Shown here piece by piece: positions 1 to 8,819 of a stretch of DNA of 64,000 nucleotides. Positions within the stretch are counted from its first letter, which is position 1; the number at the start of each line of letters is the position of its first letter. The notes below the pieces were generated by a model. The model was not told the origin of the DNA. It made no database searches and was given only the letters and a program-made list of their open reading frames with translations. Source of the stretch: Chitinivibrionales bacterium (lineage in GTDB: Bacteria > Fibrobacterota > Chitinivibrionia > Chitinivibrionales > JANQEN01); assembly GCA_028278335.1 (NCBI GenBank), contig JANQEN010000146.1:62001-126000 (forward strand), read 5' to 3'. Position numbers and translations under genes: made by a program.

Positions 1-159
1 AACCTTTAAATCTTACTAAATCATAATCTTGCACTTCTGCATCTACTCCTACTGCATAATCTGGGATAAAAAGTTTCCCCAATTATTAATCTCATATTCT
101 GGGATAATGGTATTTTACTTTCATTGCGCACAATGAAAACTTTTATTAGGAGGAATTAT
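1..159. other. left-edge non-coding stretch, possible minus-strand gene start
   Basis: No assured gene lies here. On the minus strand a frame is open from a TTG at 82..80 to the window edge, directly preceded by an in-frame TAA. It has no clear ribosome binding site. Its peptide includes GVDAEVQDYDL, which resembles a minus-strand peptide encoded near 20790 (GVEAEMQPYDL). It may be the start of a gene cut by the window or a remnant. The plus-strand leader of ridA also lies here. Confidence 0.2.
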
Positions 160-537
160 ATGCAAAGCATTACCACAGACAAGGCACCCAAAGCAGTTGG
201 CCCCTATGCACAGGCTCAACGAGCTGGAAACTTACTATTTTGCTCCGGTCAGATCGGACTAAATCCTACAAATTCCCAATTAGCAGGAGAAGATATTTTA
301 AGCCAGGCAACTCAGGTATTTTCAAATCTTAAGGAAGTTCTTGAAGCTGCAGATCTTAGCTTACAATCTGTTGCAAAAACAACGGTATATCTTACAAATA
401 TCGCTGATTTTCCTAAAGTTAATGAGCTCTATGCCAATGCTTTTGGTGACCATAAACCAGCTCGTGCTGCAGTAGAAGTAAAGAGCCTTCCCTTAGGGGC
501 ACTTATTATGGTTGAGTGTATTGCCGTGTATGAATAA
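160..537 (+). CDS. ridA: RidA family enamine/imine deaminase
   Basis: A 125-residue protein of normal RidA (YjgF/YER057c/UK114) length. The family hydrolyses reactive enamine/imine intermediates, such as 2-aminoacrylate made by PLP enzymes, to keto acids and ammonia in the cytoplasm. Visible family marks are the N-terminal KAPKAVGPYAQA, the segment FCSGQIGL and the C-terminal block around PARAAVEVKSLPLGA, whose Arg contacts the substrate carboxylate. The ATG at 160 is chosen because it follows TAGGAGG with good spacing; an in-frame upstream ATG at 124 lacks this. The gene stands alone and ends at a strong terminator. Family assignment is secure; the physiological substrate is not visible. Confidence 0.95.
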   Translation: MQSITTDKAPKAVGPYAQAQRAGNLLFCSGQIGLNPTNSQLAGEDILSQATQVFSNLKEVLEAADLSLQSVAKTTVYLTNIADFPKVNELYANAFGDHKPARAAVEVKSLPLGALIMVECIAVYE

Positions 538-541
538 TAGC

Positions 542-574
542 AAAAAGGGCGGAGAGTTGTTCTCCACCCTTTTT
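542..574 (+). terminator. rho-independent terminator of ridA
   Basis: The arms AAAAGGG-C-GGAGA and TCTCC-A-CCCTTTT form a stem with one C/A mismatch and a short loop, followed by a T tract. It begins right after the ridA stop. The A-rich 5' side makes it potentially bidirectional, so it may also serve the convergent gene ending at 601. Confidence 0.85.
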
Positions 575-600
575 ATTTTCATTGCATGAAACTTTTCAAA

Positions 601-2472
601 TTAGTAATTGAGAATCTCTGCAAGAAGCTCCTTTGCTTCAACGAGCAATGGGTAGACTAATTCTTGACTTTCGCATTTTCTGATCCAGTCATTCCGATCA
701 GGACAGCCATTTCTTTCACAGCCATCAAGTTTACGTATGATACCATACCGCATCTGCATATAGGCCCCTCTGTAGCGGCCTCTATCGGCAAGCATCATAT
801 TAATATAGATGATCTTAGTCAATATCTTCTTCATTCTCCGACAACGAAAATGACTTCGAGGAATACTCTTAACCTCACAAATAGCCTCGCGCAAAATATC
901 AGTTAAGGCATCATTGTAAGATACCGCAACAACCGTTACTAAACTTGGATCACTATCAACAGTGCCGTCATTGACTGTCAGGCTAATAACATATTCACCT
1001 GCAACATCTGGTACAATTGAGGCTTCTGTATCCGTAGGATCAGTAATGATTGCCTCGCTTCCATCAGGAAAGGAGACTAACTGCCAATTGTAGGTCAACT
1101 CATCACCATTCTGATCGGAGCCAGATCCCTCTAACACAACAGCCTCATTAATGACACAGGATTGGTTTTCTCCAGCATCGGCAATGGGTGCGACATTTTC
1201 AAAACTCACGCTCACTTCATCAGGAGCACTTTCCACCCAACCATCATGAACAACTAGACTGAACACATAGGTACCGTATTCATCAGGAATAAAGGTTGGC
1301 TGCATACTCTCGGGATCATCTAACGTTGCTTGACTATTTACAGGGGCACTTACGATTTCCCAAAGATAGGATAAAAGGTCTCCGTCAGGATCGTTACTTT
1401 GTGACCCATCCAATTGCACTGGCTCTCCAATGATAGTTGCAGCTTGATTCTCTCCAGCATCTGCAACAGGAGCCGCATTGATACCACTAACCGTAACTAA
1501 ATCTGGTTCGCTTGCCAGTCCCTTGGCATCAGTTACAATGAGTTGTACAACATAATCACCCATCTTATCCATTTCAAAGGTTGTAGTCGCTGAAGCAGGA
1601 TCAGATAGTTCAGCTACACTTTCAACTGGTCTTTCTACAAAAGACCAGGCATAGGTGAGTGGATTATTATTATCAGGATCACTGCCAGAGCCAGTTAAAA
1701 CAACTTCCTCACCAACACGGGCTGTTTGATCTTCACCAGCGTTTGCAACAGGTTGCTGATTGATAAATTCACCATAACGGGCAGCAACATCGTCGGCAGA
1801 TAAGGCATGGTTATAAATACGAATAATATCAAGTTTACCGCGAGTAGGTGCATTACCATCACCATCTATGCCAACTCTTAGGGGCGCTTCCCCAACATGA
1901 GGCATAAAACCAATAGGGACATCCCTTTCAGCAATAAGCACTCCATTCATATAAATACACATTTTCACACCATCAAAGGTTCCCACAAAATGGTTCCAAT
2001 CCCCCCAAAGAGGGTAGATAACACTTTGAACAAGAATTGTATCTGAGCCGTCCGGTGAAATAGAGAAACTTGGCTTTCCCTTTAAAAGGTTTAGTGCATA
2101 ACTGCGTGATTCTGGTTTATCAGGATCATCTTGGTAGGCAGCCCATTTATTAATCACATTCATATCAAAGGGGAATTGTGGCCAAAACCATGCTTCCAAG
2201 GTCATGACTCCCAAATCAAAGGCAGGATCTTGAGGTGCGGTAAAATTCTCCCCTTCCTCTTTAGGAGCATAATCTAAGGATGTTCCATCAAATCCTGGAA
2301 CAAAGTTTACCAGTTCATAGTTAGCATCAAGATTATTATCAGTTGCATCAGTACCAAAATATCCCGTGCCATCATCTTCAAAGTTGTACTCCGCAACTAA
2401 TTCAGCAAAACAAAATCCGACATGGACCGTTAACAGTACAAAACAGATTTGCTTGAGCTTGGTAAAAAACAT
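601..2472 (-). CDS. secreted LamG/PKD-repeat protein
   Basis: A 623-residue exported protein. Residues 1-23 form a signal peptide ending FCFA. Residues about 24-235 form a concanavalin A/LamG-like jelly roll (LEAWFWPQF, WNHFVGTFDG, IRIYNHALSADDVAARYGEF). Three PKD/Ig-like repeats follow at about 240-330, 332-425 and 427-515, each opening with PVADAGENQ-type sequence and containing LxGSxSxDPxxD. The last 110 residues are a basic, Cys-containing domain (CRRMKK, CERNGCPDR) that I do not recognise; it has no sorting tail of the kind seen elsewhere in the window. The role is probably glycan or surface binding outside the cell. A GGGAAA-type ribosome site precedes the start. The gene is alone and convergent with ridA. 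Confidence 0.8.
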   Translation of the reverse strand: MFFTKLKQICFVLLTVHVGFCFAELVAEYNFEDDGTGYFGTDATDNNLDANYELVNFVPGFDGTSLDYAPKEEGENFTAPQDPAFDLGVMTLEAWFWPQFPFDMNVINKWAAYQDDPDKPESRSYALNLLKGKPSFSISPDGSDTILVQSVIYPLWGDWNHFVGTFDGVKMCIYMNGVLIAERDVPIGFMPHVGEAPLRVGIDGDGNAPTRGKLDIIRIYNHALSADDVAARYGEFINQQPVANAGEDQTARVGEEVVLTGSGSDPDNNNPLTYAWSFVERPVESVAELSDPASATTTFEMDKMGDYVVQLIVTDAKGLASEPDLVTVSGINAAPVADAGENQAATIIGEPVQLDGSQSNDPDGDLLSYLWEIVSAPVNSQATLDDPESMQPTFIPDEYGTYVFSLVVHDGWVESAPDEVSVSFENVAPIADAGENQSCVINEAVVLEGSGSDQNGDELTYNWQLVSFPDGSEAIITDPTDTEASIVPDVAGEYVISLTVNDGTVDSDPSLVTVVAVSYNDALTDILREAICEVKSIPRSHFRCRRMKKILTKIIYINMMLADRGRYRGAYMQMRYGIIRKLDGCERNGCPDRNDWIRKCESQELVYPLLVEAKELLAEILNY

Positions 2473-2839
2473 TGTTGAATTTCCCTTTCTTTGCTAAATG
2501 ATTATCTTAGAGTGCTTTAATAAAATTGATATTCAAAATTCAATTATTTGTGACAATGATACGTTGTTTCACTCTCCTTTCATTTCAATGGCACAAGTTG
2601 CATTTATGTAAATTTAACCGCTTTAATTGCTTGAACACTATTTTATAAATATAACATAAAATCGTAAATTTGAAACAAACTTTTTCAATAAAATGAAGAT
2701 AATGTTTGTAACTCTTTTAATTTCATCAACTTTTATTATATAAATTGTTTAAGTCTCCTTCGCAGAATTAGGCATAGTTCCAGAATATGCAATAAATACA
2801 ATGTTAGGTATTACTAAGAACTATTAAAATGAAATTACA
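2473..2839. other. AT-rich intergenic region
   Basis: This 367-base stretch lies between two minus-strand genes and presumably holds the promoter of the LamG/PKD gene. I see no convincing RNA gene, repeat or conserved coding frame, and no -35/-10 pair good enough to call. Confidence 0.4.
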
Positions 2840-3049
2840 TCAAGCAACTTTGGGAATCTTTGTTCTTCGATTAAAAAGGCGATTTTTAAAAATGAGACCC
2901 TGTTTTTGACGACACTCTTCAAAGGCTGCTGCGATTTTTGATTTAATGTTCTTTGAACGTGATCCACAGTAATTAATAAACATCCTTGTTTTTTGAGAAC
3001 AGACCTTATATTGAGGACAATTAACACACAATATCTTTGTATATTGCAT
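2840..3049 (-). CDS. small Cys-rich protein
   Basis: A 69-residue protein when started at the ATG at 3049, which follows AGGGGGAA with 6-7 nt spacing; a longer in-frame start at 3118 has no comparable site. It has a CxxC at the N-terminus (ILCVNCPQYKVC), then further Cys (INYC, EEC) and a basic C-terminal half. The spacing C-x2-C-x5-C suggests a small metal-binding or Fe-S protein; no family is recognised. It stands apart from its neighbours, in AT-rich DNA, downstream of the rnf operon on the same strand, separated from rnfB by 267 bases. That it is expressed is inferred from the Cys pattern and ribosome site only. Confidence 0.5.
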   Translation of the reverse strand: MQYTKILCVNCPQYKVCSQKTRMFINYCGSRSKNIKSKIAAAFEECRQKQGLIFKNRLFNRRTKIPKVA

Positions 3050-3316
3050 ATAGGTTCCCCCTAAAATTAGGTTTAAGCTATCTCCCTTTTCGGGAACAAG
3101 TAAGACTCGCCAAATCATGCACCTATATAATGATACCCTACAAAATGTTGTATGTCAACAATTAATTTATTTAGTGATATAATAATCTTATTAATTTATT
3201 TAATATCAATACATTAATTAGATTCTATTTTTTATATACCGATAAAATTAAAAAGTTGGACCACTATATGATGTATAAATAATCCTTGTATTTTGTAGTA
3301 AAAAAAGCTTTGACAC

Positions 3317-4339
3317 CTAACTCCGTTGTCGCTTGCTTTTATCGTCAGCACTGTATCCGAGACCACCCCATAAAGAGATGGCATGAACATGACAGCTGTC
3401 TAAACAGATACCACAACCAATACATTTATTACGGTCTATGGAGTGTCTTTCTCCTTCAGATCCGTTTATTGCTCCCTTAACTGGACAAACAGTAACACAC
3501 TTACCACAGCCATCACATTTTGTGTCAATATTCGCTTTGGGACGAGCTTTTACTAAGTCCACAAAGCATTTAGAGGGGCACTTAAAAGCAGCTGTAATAA
3601 AGTTTTCATCCTTTGAATAGTCTAATTTCGGAAGGTTATTATCCATTTCAATAGCTCCAGAGGGTGTAGCTTTTACACAAAGTGTACAAGCAGTACAACC
3701 AACAGAGCAGTATTTTTTTACTTTAGCACCACGTTCACGATTATTGCAGGCAAGAAAAATTTTATGGACCTTTGGAATAAGCTCAATAATTTTACGAGGA
3801 CAGGCAGTAATACACTTACCACACCCGGTACACTTATCAGGAAAAACTTCAGCAATACCATTATCGTTAATGACTATTGCCTCAAAGGGACAAGCAGTAA
3901 CACAGGTGCCAAGCCCCAAGCAACCATTGGAGCATCTCTTGGATCCATTTGCTGCAAGCACTGCTGCATTACAGTCAGCAATACCGTGGTATTGACTCCG
4001 CTCTTTCGCTTCCTTTTCCCCACCCTTGCATTGAACAACAGCCATCATAGGCTCATTGGTGGATGCTTCTAACCCAAGGATTTCTGCAACTTTAGAGGAA
4101 GTGTTTGAACCACCGGGGATGCAACCGGAAGCGTCGGTTTTACCCTCTGCAACAGCTTTGGCAAACCCACTACATCCAGGGTACCCACAGGCACCACAGT
4201 TAGCACCGGGAAGCACATCCAAAACCTTTTCAACATTGGGGTCTACATGAACATGCAGCTTTTTAGAGGCTATACTGAGGCCGAATCCCAGGATACAACC
4301 AACACCGCCAACAACCATTGCGGGAATAAATATAGCCAT
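3317..4339 (-). CDS. rnfB: Rnf electron transport complex subunit RnfB
   Basis: Iron-sulfur entry subunit of the membrane Rnf complex, which couples reduced ferredoxin oxidation and NAD+ reduction to Na+ or H+ pumping. At 340 residues it is longer than the roughly 190-residue proteobacterial form and like the ferredoxin-extended form of anaerobes. Residues 1-25 are the membrane anchor. The Cys-rich Fe-S domain shows CGACGYPGC near residue 50. Ferredoxin-like clusters follow: CLGLGTCVTACP, CTGCGKCITACP, CTACTLCVKATP (the last Cys is Ala/Thr-flanked and missing), CDGCGKCVTVCP and CIGCGICLDSCH. Last gene of rnfCDGEAB, 6 bases after rnfA. Assignment is secure; which ion is pumped cannot be seen. 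Confidence 0.96.
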   Translation of the reverse strand: MAIFIPAMVVGGVGCILGFGLSIASKKLHVHVDPNVEKVLDVLPGANCGACGYPGCSGFAKAVAEGKTDASGCIPGGSNTSSKVAEILGLEASTNEPMMAVVQCKGGEKEAKERSQYHGIADCNAAVLAANGSKRCSNGCLGLGTCVTACPFEAIVINDNGIAEVFPDKCTGCGKCITACPRKIIELIPKVHKIFLACNNRERGAKVKKYCSVGCTACTLCVKATPSGAIEMDNNLPKLDYSKDENFITAAFKCPSKCFVDLVKARPKANIDTKCDGCGKCVTVCPVKGAINGSEGERHSIDRNKCIGCGICLDSCHVHAISLWGGLGYSADDKSKRQRS

Positions 4340-4345
4340 CTACTA

Positions 4346-4951
4346 CTATCCTCCGATATTGGGGAAAAAATTAAGTCCAGCAAATCCTAAAAAGGCAATT
4401 GCCATAAGCCCGGCTGTGATAAAAGCAATCGGGAGTCCCTCTAAGGACTTTGGAATATCAGCTAATTCAAGTCGTTCACGGATACCGGCCATTAATACCA
4501 AGGCAAGGGTAAATCCAACTCCCGACATAATACCATTAACAATACTCTCTAAAAAATTGTAATCTTCTTTAACTGTATTTAAAACGGCAACGCCTAAAAT
4601 GGCGCAGTTTGTTGTAATGAGCGGCAAGAAAATCCCCAAAGCATCATAAAGTGCTGGAGAGAATTTTTGCAGAACCATCTCTACCAATTGTACCAACGAA
4701 GCAATAACCAAAATGAAAACAATTGTATAAAGATAGATAACCTCATAGGGAACCAAGACAAATTTGTAAATTACCCAGGTAAACATTGAAGCCACAGTCA
4801 TAACAAAAATTACGGCCATGCCCATACCCATGGCACTGGATAGCTTTTTGGACACACCAAAAAAGGGACATAATCCTAAAAATCGTGCCAGAACAAAGTT
4901 ATTTATAAAAATCGCTGCAATTGATATCTGAATAAGACCAATGAAATTCAT
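4346..4951 (-). CDS. rnfA: Rnf complex membrane subunit RnfA
   Basis: A 201-residue integral membrane protein with six predicted helices, homologous to NqrE. It opens with IFINNFVLARFLGLCPFFGVSK and has a second conserved Cys in TNCAILG. In this family RnfA and RnfE are inverted homologues, and these Cys residues bind a shared intramembrane iron-sulfur centre. Length is normal for the family. It lies between rnfE and rnfB with 6-base gaps, so translation is probably coupled. The FFGVSK sequence and the C-terminal GFAGLNFFPN separate it from RnfE. Confidence 0.96.
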   Translation of the reverse strand: MNFIGLIQISIAAIFINNFVLARFLGLCPFFGVSKKLSSAMGMGMAVIFVMTVASMFTWVIYKFVLVPYEVIYLYTIVFILVIASLVQLVEMVLQKFSPALYDALGIFLPLITTNCAILGVAVLNTVKEDYNFLESIVNGIMSGVGFTLALVLMAGIRERLELADIPKSLEGLPIAFITAGLMAIAFLGFAGLNFFPNIGG

Positions 4952-4957
4952 AGGTTT

Positions 4958-5551
4958 TTATGCTTTCGCTTTCTTCTGACGAAAATAATTGATAATACCC
5001 ATAACAAAGGCTATGGTAAAAAAACCTCCCGGTGCGAGTATAAAAATGGTCATTGGTTGGAAGCCAGGAAAAAACTTAAGTCCCAATAGTTTGTTGCTTC
5101 CTAAGATCTCGCGAATAACACTTAAAATGCACAGGGCAATAGTGAAGCCAAGTCCCATGACTATACCGTCTACAATTGACTTAAATAGGGTATTCTTTGA
5201 AGCAAAGGCCTCAGCTCGCCCTAATATAACGCAATTTACTACAATAAGCGGTACAAAGATACCAAGCTTTTTATCTAAACCCGGTAAATATGCTTTTAGA
5301 ACTAATTGTACGATGGTAACAAAGGTTGCAATAACCACAATATAGCAGGGAATGCGAACCTTGGCTGGAATTCCTTTTTTAACTAAAGAAACAATAATAT
5401 TAGAACAGACCAAAACAAACGTTGCAGCACCGCCCATTCCCAATCCATTAATCAGCGAGGTACTAACAGCTAAAGCAGGACACAATCCTAATGCTAATAT
5501 TAGAATTGGATTTTCAGTAACTATTCCTCGTTTTAATTCTTCTCCGATCAT
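4958..5551 (-). CDS. rnfE: Rnf complex membrane subunit RnfE
   Basis: A 197-residue membrane protein with six helices, homologous to NqrD. Diagnostic segments are NPILILALGLCPALAVS, whose Cys is an Fe-S ligand, and VVNCVILGRAEAFAS, which holds the second Cys. The C-terminal part (GFFTIAFVMGIINYFRQKK) is normal. It pairs with RnfA in the membrane to pass electrons between the FMN of RnfG/RnfD and the cytoplasmic clusters. The gene sits 24 bases after rnfG and 6 before rnfA. Nothing is unusual. Confidence 0.96.
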   Translation of the reverse strand: MIGEELKRGIVTENPILILALGLCPALAVSTSLINGLGMGGAATFVLVCSNIIVSLVKKGIPAKVRIPCYIVVIATFVTIVQLVLKAYLPGLDKKLGIFVPLIVVNCVILGRAEAFASKNTLFKSIVDGIVMGLGFTIALCILSVIREILGSNKLLGLKFFPGFQPMTIFILAPGGFFTIAFVMGIINYFRQKKAKA

Positions 5552-5575
5552 CCTTTTGGCCTTGTTTTCAATCCC

Positions 5576-6226
5576 TTATTCAGTTTCTTGAAGGGCACTT
5601 AAATAGGTGTAGGCGAATTTCTTGATACCCTTGGTAACAGCCCTAGTTGAAATAGTGGCGCCGGTTAGGCAGGAAACGTTGTTATCCTCTAAGAGAGTCT
5701 GCTTTTCTTGATCAGACATCACATGCCACTCTTTTGATTTATCAATTCCAATATCTTTTGTTACATCAATCCTTTTGAATTGCTTGGTAAACCAAGGCGA
5801 ATCTTTCTCTTTTTCCCCTAAGAGACCATTCCAGATATATTTCTTTGAAACAACCTCTTGAACACGATCACCCAAGCCGGGTGTCTCAGTTTGAGAAAGA
5901 ACAGACAGACCTAATATGGAGCCATTTTCATCAATACCAACAATAAATTTTATCGAGCCTGAATACCCAGCACCTTCTCCCTTAAAAGCATAGCCAATTA
6001 CTTGACCATCCTTTTTTCCAATCCAATAGGGAGCGGGAAGTGATTCCTTTGTCTCTTCAGAGATATCTGTACCCTCTGGAAATACTTGAGCAAGCGCTTC
6101 TTGTTGAGCAAGGGCCTTCTGTTCTTCTATCTTTGCATAGGTCTGTTGATTAGTAATTGCAATGGCAAGACCAGCCACAAAGGAGACAATAAGAAGAACC
6201 ATGGTCAATTTTAGAATATCACCCAT
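5576..6226 (-). CDS. rnfG: Rnf complex FMN-binding subunit RnfG
   Basis: A 216-residue protein with one N-terminal membrane helix (about 5-25) and an extracytoplasmic FMN_bind domain. The flavinylation motif LTGAT is present near the C-terminus, so Thr191 should carry FMN by a phosphoester bond, added by the ApbE flavin transferase (not in this window). The conserved segment SQTETPGLGDRV is also present. The start codon overlaps the rnfD stop, giving translational coupling. Length is normal. The covalent FMN passes electrons within the complex. Confidence 0.95.
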   Translation of the reverse strand: MGDILKLTMVLLIVSFVAGLAIAITNQQTYAKIEEQKALAQQEALAQVFPEGTDISEETKESLPAPYWIGKKDGQVIGYAFKGEGAGYSGSIKFIVGIDENGSILGLSVLSQTETPGLGDRVQEVVSKKYIWNGLLGEKEKDSPWFTKQFKRIDVTKDIGIDKSKEWHVMSDQEKQTLLEDNNVSCLTGATISTRAVTKGIKKFAYTYLSALQETE

Positions 6227-7257
6227 CAGGCAGACACCTTTCCATAGAGTCGCGGACGGGAATACCGATCTATCAAGGGTACCACAAGGTTCATCAAAAG
6301 AATTGAATAGGAAACACCTTCGGGATAGCCGCCAAACTTACGAATTAAAAAAGTTAGAACACCACATCCAATGCCAAAGATTATGCGCCCCTTGGTTGTT
6401 ATTGGTGAGGTGACCATGTCTGTAGCCATGAACAGTGCGCCTAACATGAGTCCGCCGGAAAATATTTGGAATGTTGCTATGATCAAGGCATCTGAAGAGA
6501 GGATATCCGAGGTTACTCCATTAAAAATCCAGAACAGGAGAAAGACCACGCCAATATAAGTCATGGTAATGCTAAATCCGATAATCCGCTTGTACCAAAG
6601 AATTGCCGCGCCAATAAGTAAGGCAATAGCAGAGGTTTCACCAATACATCCACCGACATTTCCCGTAAGTAAATTGGGGATGGCAGCTTGAAAGTCTAAG
6701 GCTTGGAAGGTACCATTGGCAAGTGATTCCTTAAAGGCTGCCAAAGGAGTAGCTTGTGAAATCGCATCAATCGGTTGAGCTAATCCATTTATCGAGCCCT
6801 GTCGTGTTGGGCAAAAGGTTGTCATAGCAGCGGGGTATGAAGCTAAAAGAAAGGCTCTACCTGCCAGTGCCGGGTTGATAAAGTTATTTCCTAATCCACC
6901 AAAGGCCATTTTTCCAATACCTATGGCAACGACACCGCCTAAGGCAGCCATCCATAAAGGTAAATCTGGTGGAAGGTTAAAGGCAAGAAGAATACCGGTA
7001 AGAATGGCACTATAATCGGAAAGAGTCGAAGGCTTTTTGAGCAAAAATCGAACAATGACCCACTCCGTAGCAACACAAAAAAGGATGCTCACTAAGGTAA
7101 GGATAATTGAGCGAATCCCAAAAAACCAAACTGACGCAATGAATGAAGGAACCAAAGCAATTATGACAAAAAGCATAATTGAAGGCACTGTCTCATTATG
7201 CCTAATATGAGGTGATGTTGATACGTGTAACATAGAAGGTGCTGTTTCTTCTGCCAT
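6226..7257 (-). CDS. rnfD: Rnf complex membrane subunit RnfD
   Basis: A 343-residue polytopic protein of the NqrB/RnfD family. The covalent-FMN motif is DAISQATPLA, putting the acceptor at Thr170. Other family blocks are FGGLGNNFINPALAGRAF and FMATDMVTSPIT. It ends in TGA at 6226..6228, overlapping the ATG of rnfG, which also shows that TGA is an ordinary stop in this genome. The N-terminal 25 residues carry a SPHIRH segment typical of RnfD. It follows rnfC by 17 bases. Confidence 0.96.
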   Translation of the reverse strand: MAEETAPSMLHVSTSPHIRHNETVPSIMLFVIIALVPSFIASVWFFGIRSIILTLVSILFCVATEWVIVRFLLKKPSTLSDYSAILTGILLAFNLPPDLPLWMAALGGVVAIGIGKMAFGGLGNNFINPALAGRAFLLASYPAAMTTFCPTRQGSINGLAQPIDAISQATPLAAFKESLANGTFQALDFQAAIPNLLTGNVGGCIGETSAIALLIGAAILWYKRIIGFSITMTYIGVVFLLFWIFNGVTSDILSSDALIIATFQIFSGGLMLGALFMATDMVTSPITTKGRIIFGIGCGVLTFLIRKFGGYPEGVSYSILLMNLVVPLIDRYSRPRLYGKVSA

Positions 7258-7274
7258 GCTTTATCTTTCTAAAG

Positions 7275-8615
7275 TTATTCCTTTTTCGAAGCTGCTTTTT
7301 TTATTGCGTTAATATGGTATTTGCCCAATTTAATAAAGTGGACAAGATTGATCTTTGAAGGACAAACATACGCACAGGAGCCACACTCCATGCAATCTAA
7401 GGCATTCCAATCCAAGGCATCTTCATAGAGATCTTTCTCTACATACCGTGCTAAGAGGGAAGGGACAAGATTAATAGGGCACGCAGTGGCACACTTTCCG
7501 CAGCTTATGCAGTTATAGGACTTGACACCAGGATGAATTTCCATAGACGTCAAGAGACCTGAGGTTGACTTAATAACCGGGGCGTCAAGTTCGGGCTGGG
7601 CAAGACCCATCATAGGGCCTCCAATAATAAGCTTTTTTGTTTTTGTGAGATCAACACCACAGTGTTCTAAAACATTCCGAATGGGTGTTCCAATCCGTAC
7701 CAATAAATTTGCCGGTTTTGCAACGGTTGGTCCAGTTACGGTAACCACACGCTGATACAGCGGTGTCCCAGTACAGACAGCTTCATACACAGCAAGGGCA
7801 GTCCCAACATTTTGAACGACACACCCTACATCCATGGGTAATCCACCAGAGGGAACCTCTCGCTTTGTTGCTGCGCTAATGAGCTGTTTTTCCCCACCCT
7901 GTGGATACTTTGTATGCATGGTGACCAATCGAAGCGCACTAAACTTTGAGTCCTGCAATGTTTTATTTACCAGGGCTAAAGCATCGGGTTTATTATCTTC
8001 AATTGCAATGATACCATCGTTTGCACCAAGGGTTTTCTTTAAAATGAGAGCCCCTGTGAGAAACTCTTCAGTTTTTTCAAGAATGACTCGATGGTCGGCT
8101 GTCAAAAAGGGCTCACATTCGGCACCATTAATTATCAGTGTATCTATTTTTTTGTCGCTCGGGGGTGAAAGCTTTACATGCGTTGGAAAACTGGCACCAC
8201 CAAGTCCTACGATACCACTAGAATTAATTTTCTGAATTATCTCTCCTGGGGCAGCCTCACGCCAATCTTTGTCAAGAGGTTCGGTTGCCACAGCGTCATC
8301 CTGGTTGTCGTTCTCTATTTCTACGGCTGTAATATTTTGACCAAGGGGATGGGGAAAATTTCCTATGGATAGAACTTTTCCAGAAACAGAGGAGTGGGCT
8401 GGCACCGAGACAAAACCACCTGATTCTGCAAGTATCTGACCAATTTTTACTGACTCACCCCTTTTAACAGCAATTTTTGATGGTGCTCCAATATGCATGG
8501 AGAGAGGAATAATGACTTTTTCCGGAGCAGGGAGTGTTTCAATGGCTACAGTTTCTGTCTGTTTTTTGCTATGTGGTGGATGTACTCCACCTTTAAAACT
8601 TACTTTTCCGAACAA
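7275..8615 (-). CDS. rnfC: Rnf complex NADH-binding subunit RnfC
   Basis: A 446-residue peripheral subunit. The N-terminal beta-barrel region begins KGGVHPPHSKKQT. The FMN/NADH-binding domain has IGLGGASFPTHVKL and INGAECEPFLTADHR. Two C-terminal [4Fe-4S] clusters are seen as CISCGKCATACP and CMECGSCAYVCP. It performs NAD+/NADH exchange on the cytoplasmic face. First gene of the operon; its promoter must lie in 8616..8819. Length and motif order match the Clostridium/Acetobacterium type of RnfC. Confidence 0.96.
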   Translation of the reverse strand: MFGKVSFKGGVHPPHSKKQTETVAIETLPAPEKVIIPLSMHIGAPSKIAVKRGESVKIGQILAESGGFVSVPAHSSVSGKVLSIGNFPHPLGQNITAVEIENDNQDDAVATEPLDKDWREAAPGEIIQKINSSGIVGLGGASFPTHVKLSPPSDKKIDTLIINGAECEPFLTADHRVILEKTEEFLTGALILKKTLGANDGIIAIEDNKPDALALVNKTLQDSKFSALRLVTMHTKYPQGGEKQLISAATKREVPSGGLPMDVGCVVQNVGTALAVYEAVCTGTPLYQRVVTVTGPTVAKPANLLVRIGTPIRNVLEHCGVDLTKTKKLIIGGPMMGLAQPELDAPVIKSTSGLLTSMEIHPGVKSYNCISCGKCATACPINLVPSLLARYVEKDLYEDALDWNALDCMECGSCAYVCPSKINLVHFIKLGKYHINAIKKAASKKE

Positions 8616-8819
8616 TTATTCTATCCTCTCAAGACAAATCTAAGCGATTTAAGTGCCTAATTTGAATGGATAAAAATGGTAATCGACTTAGGATAAAGTC
8701 AAGTGGAATCTCTCTTTTTATACTTCTCTCTATTCTATTATATAGTGATGAACGCAATTATTGCCTGGTCACCCTAGTGGAGAAGGGAAAGTTCATAAAA
8801 AGAGGATTAGATTGAAGTC

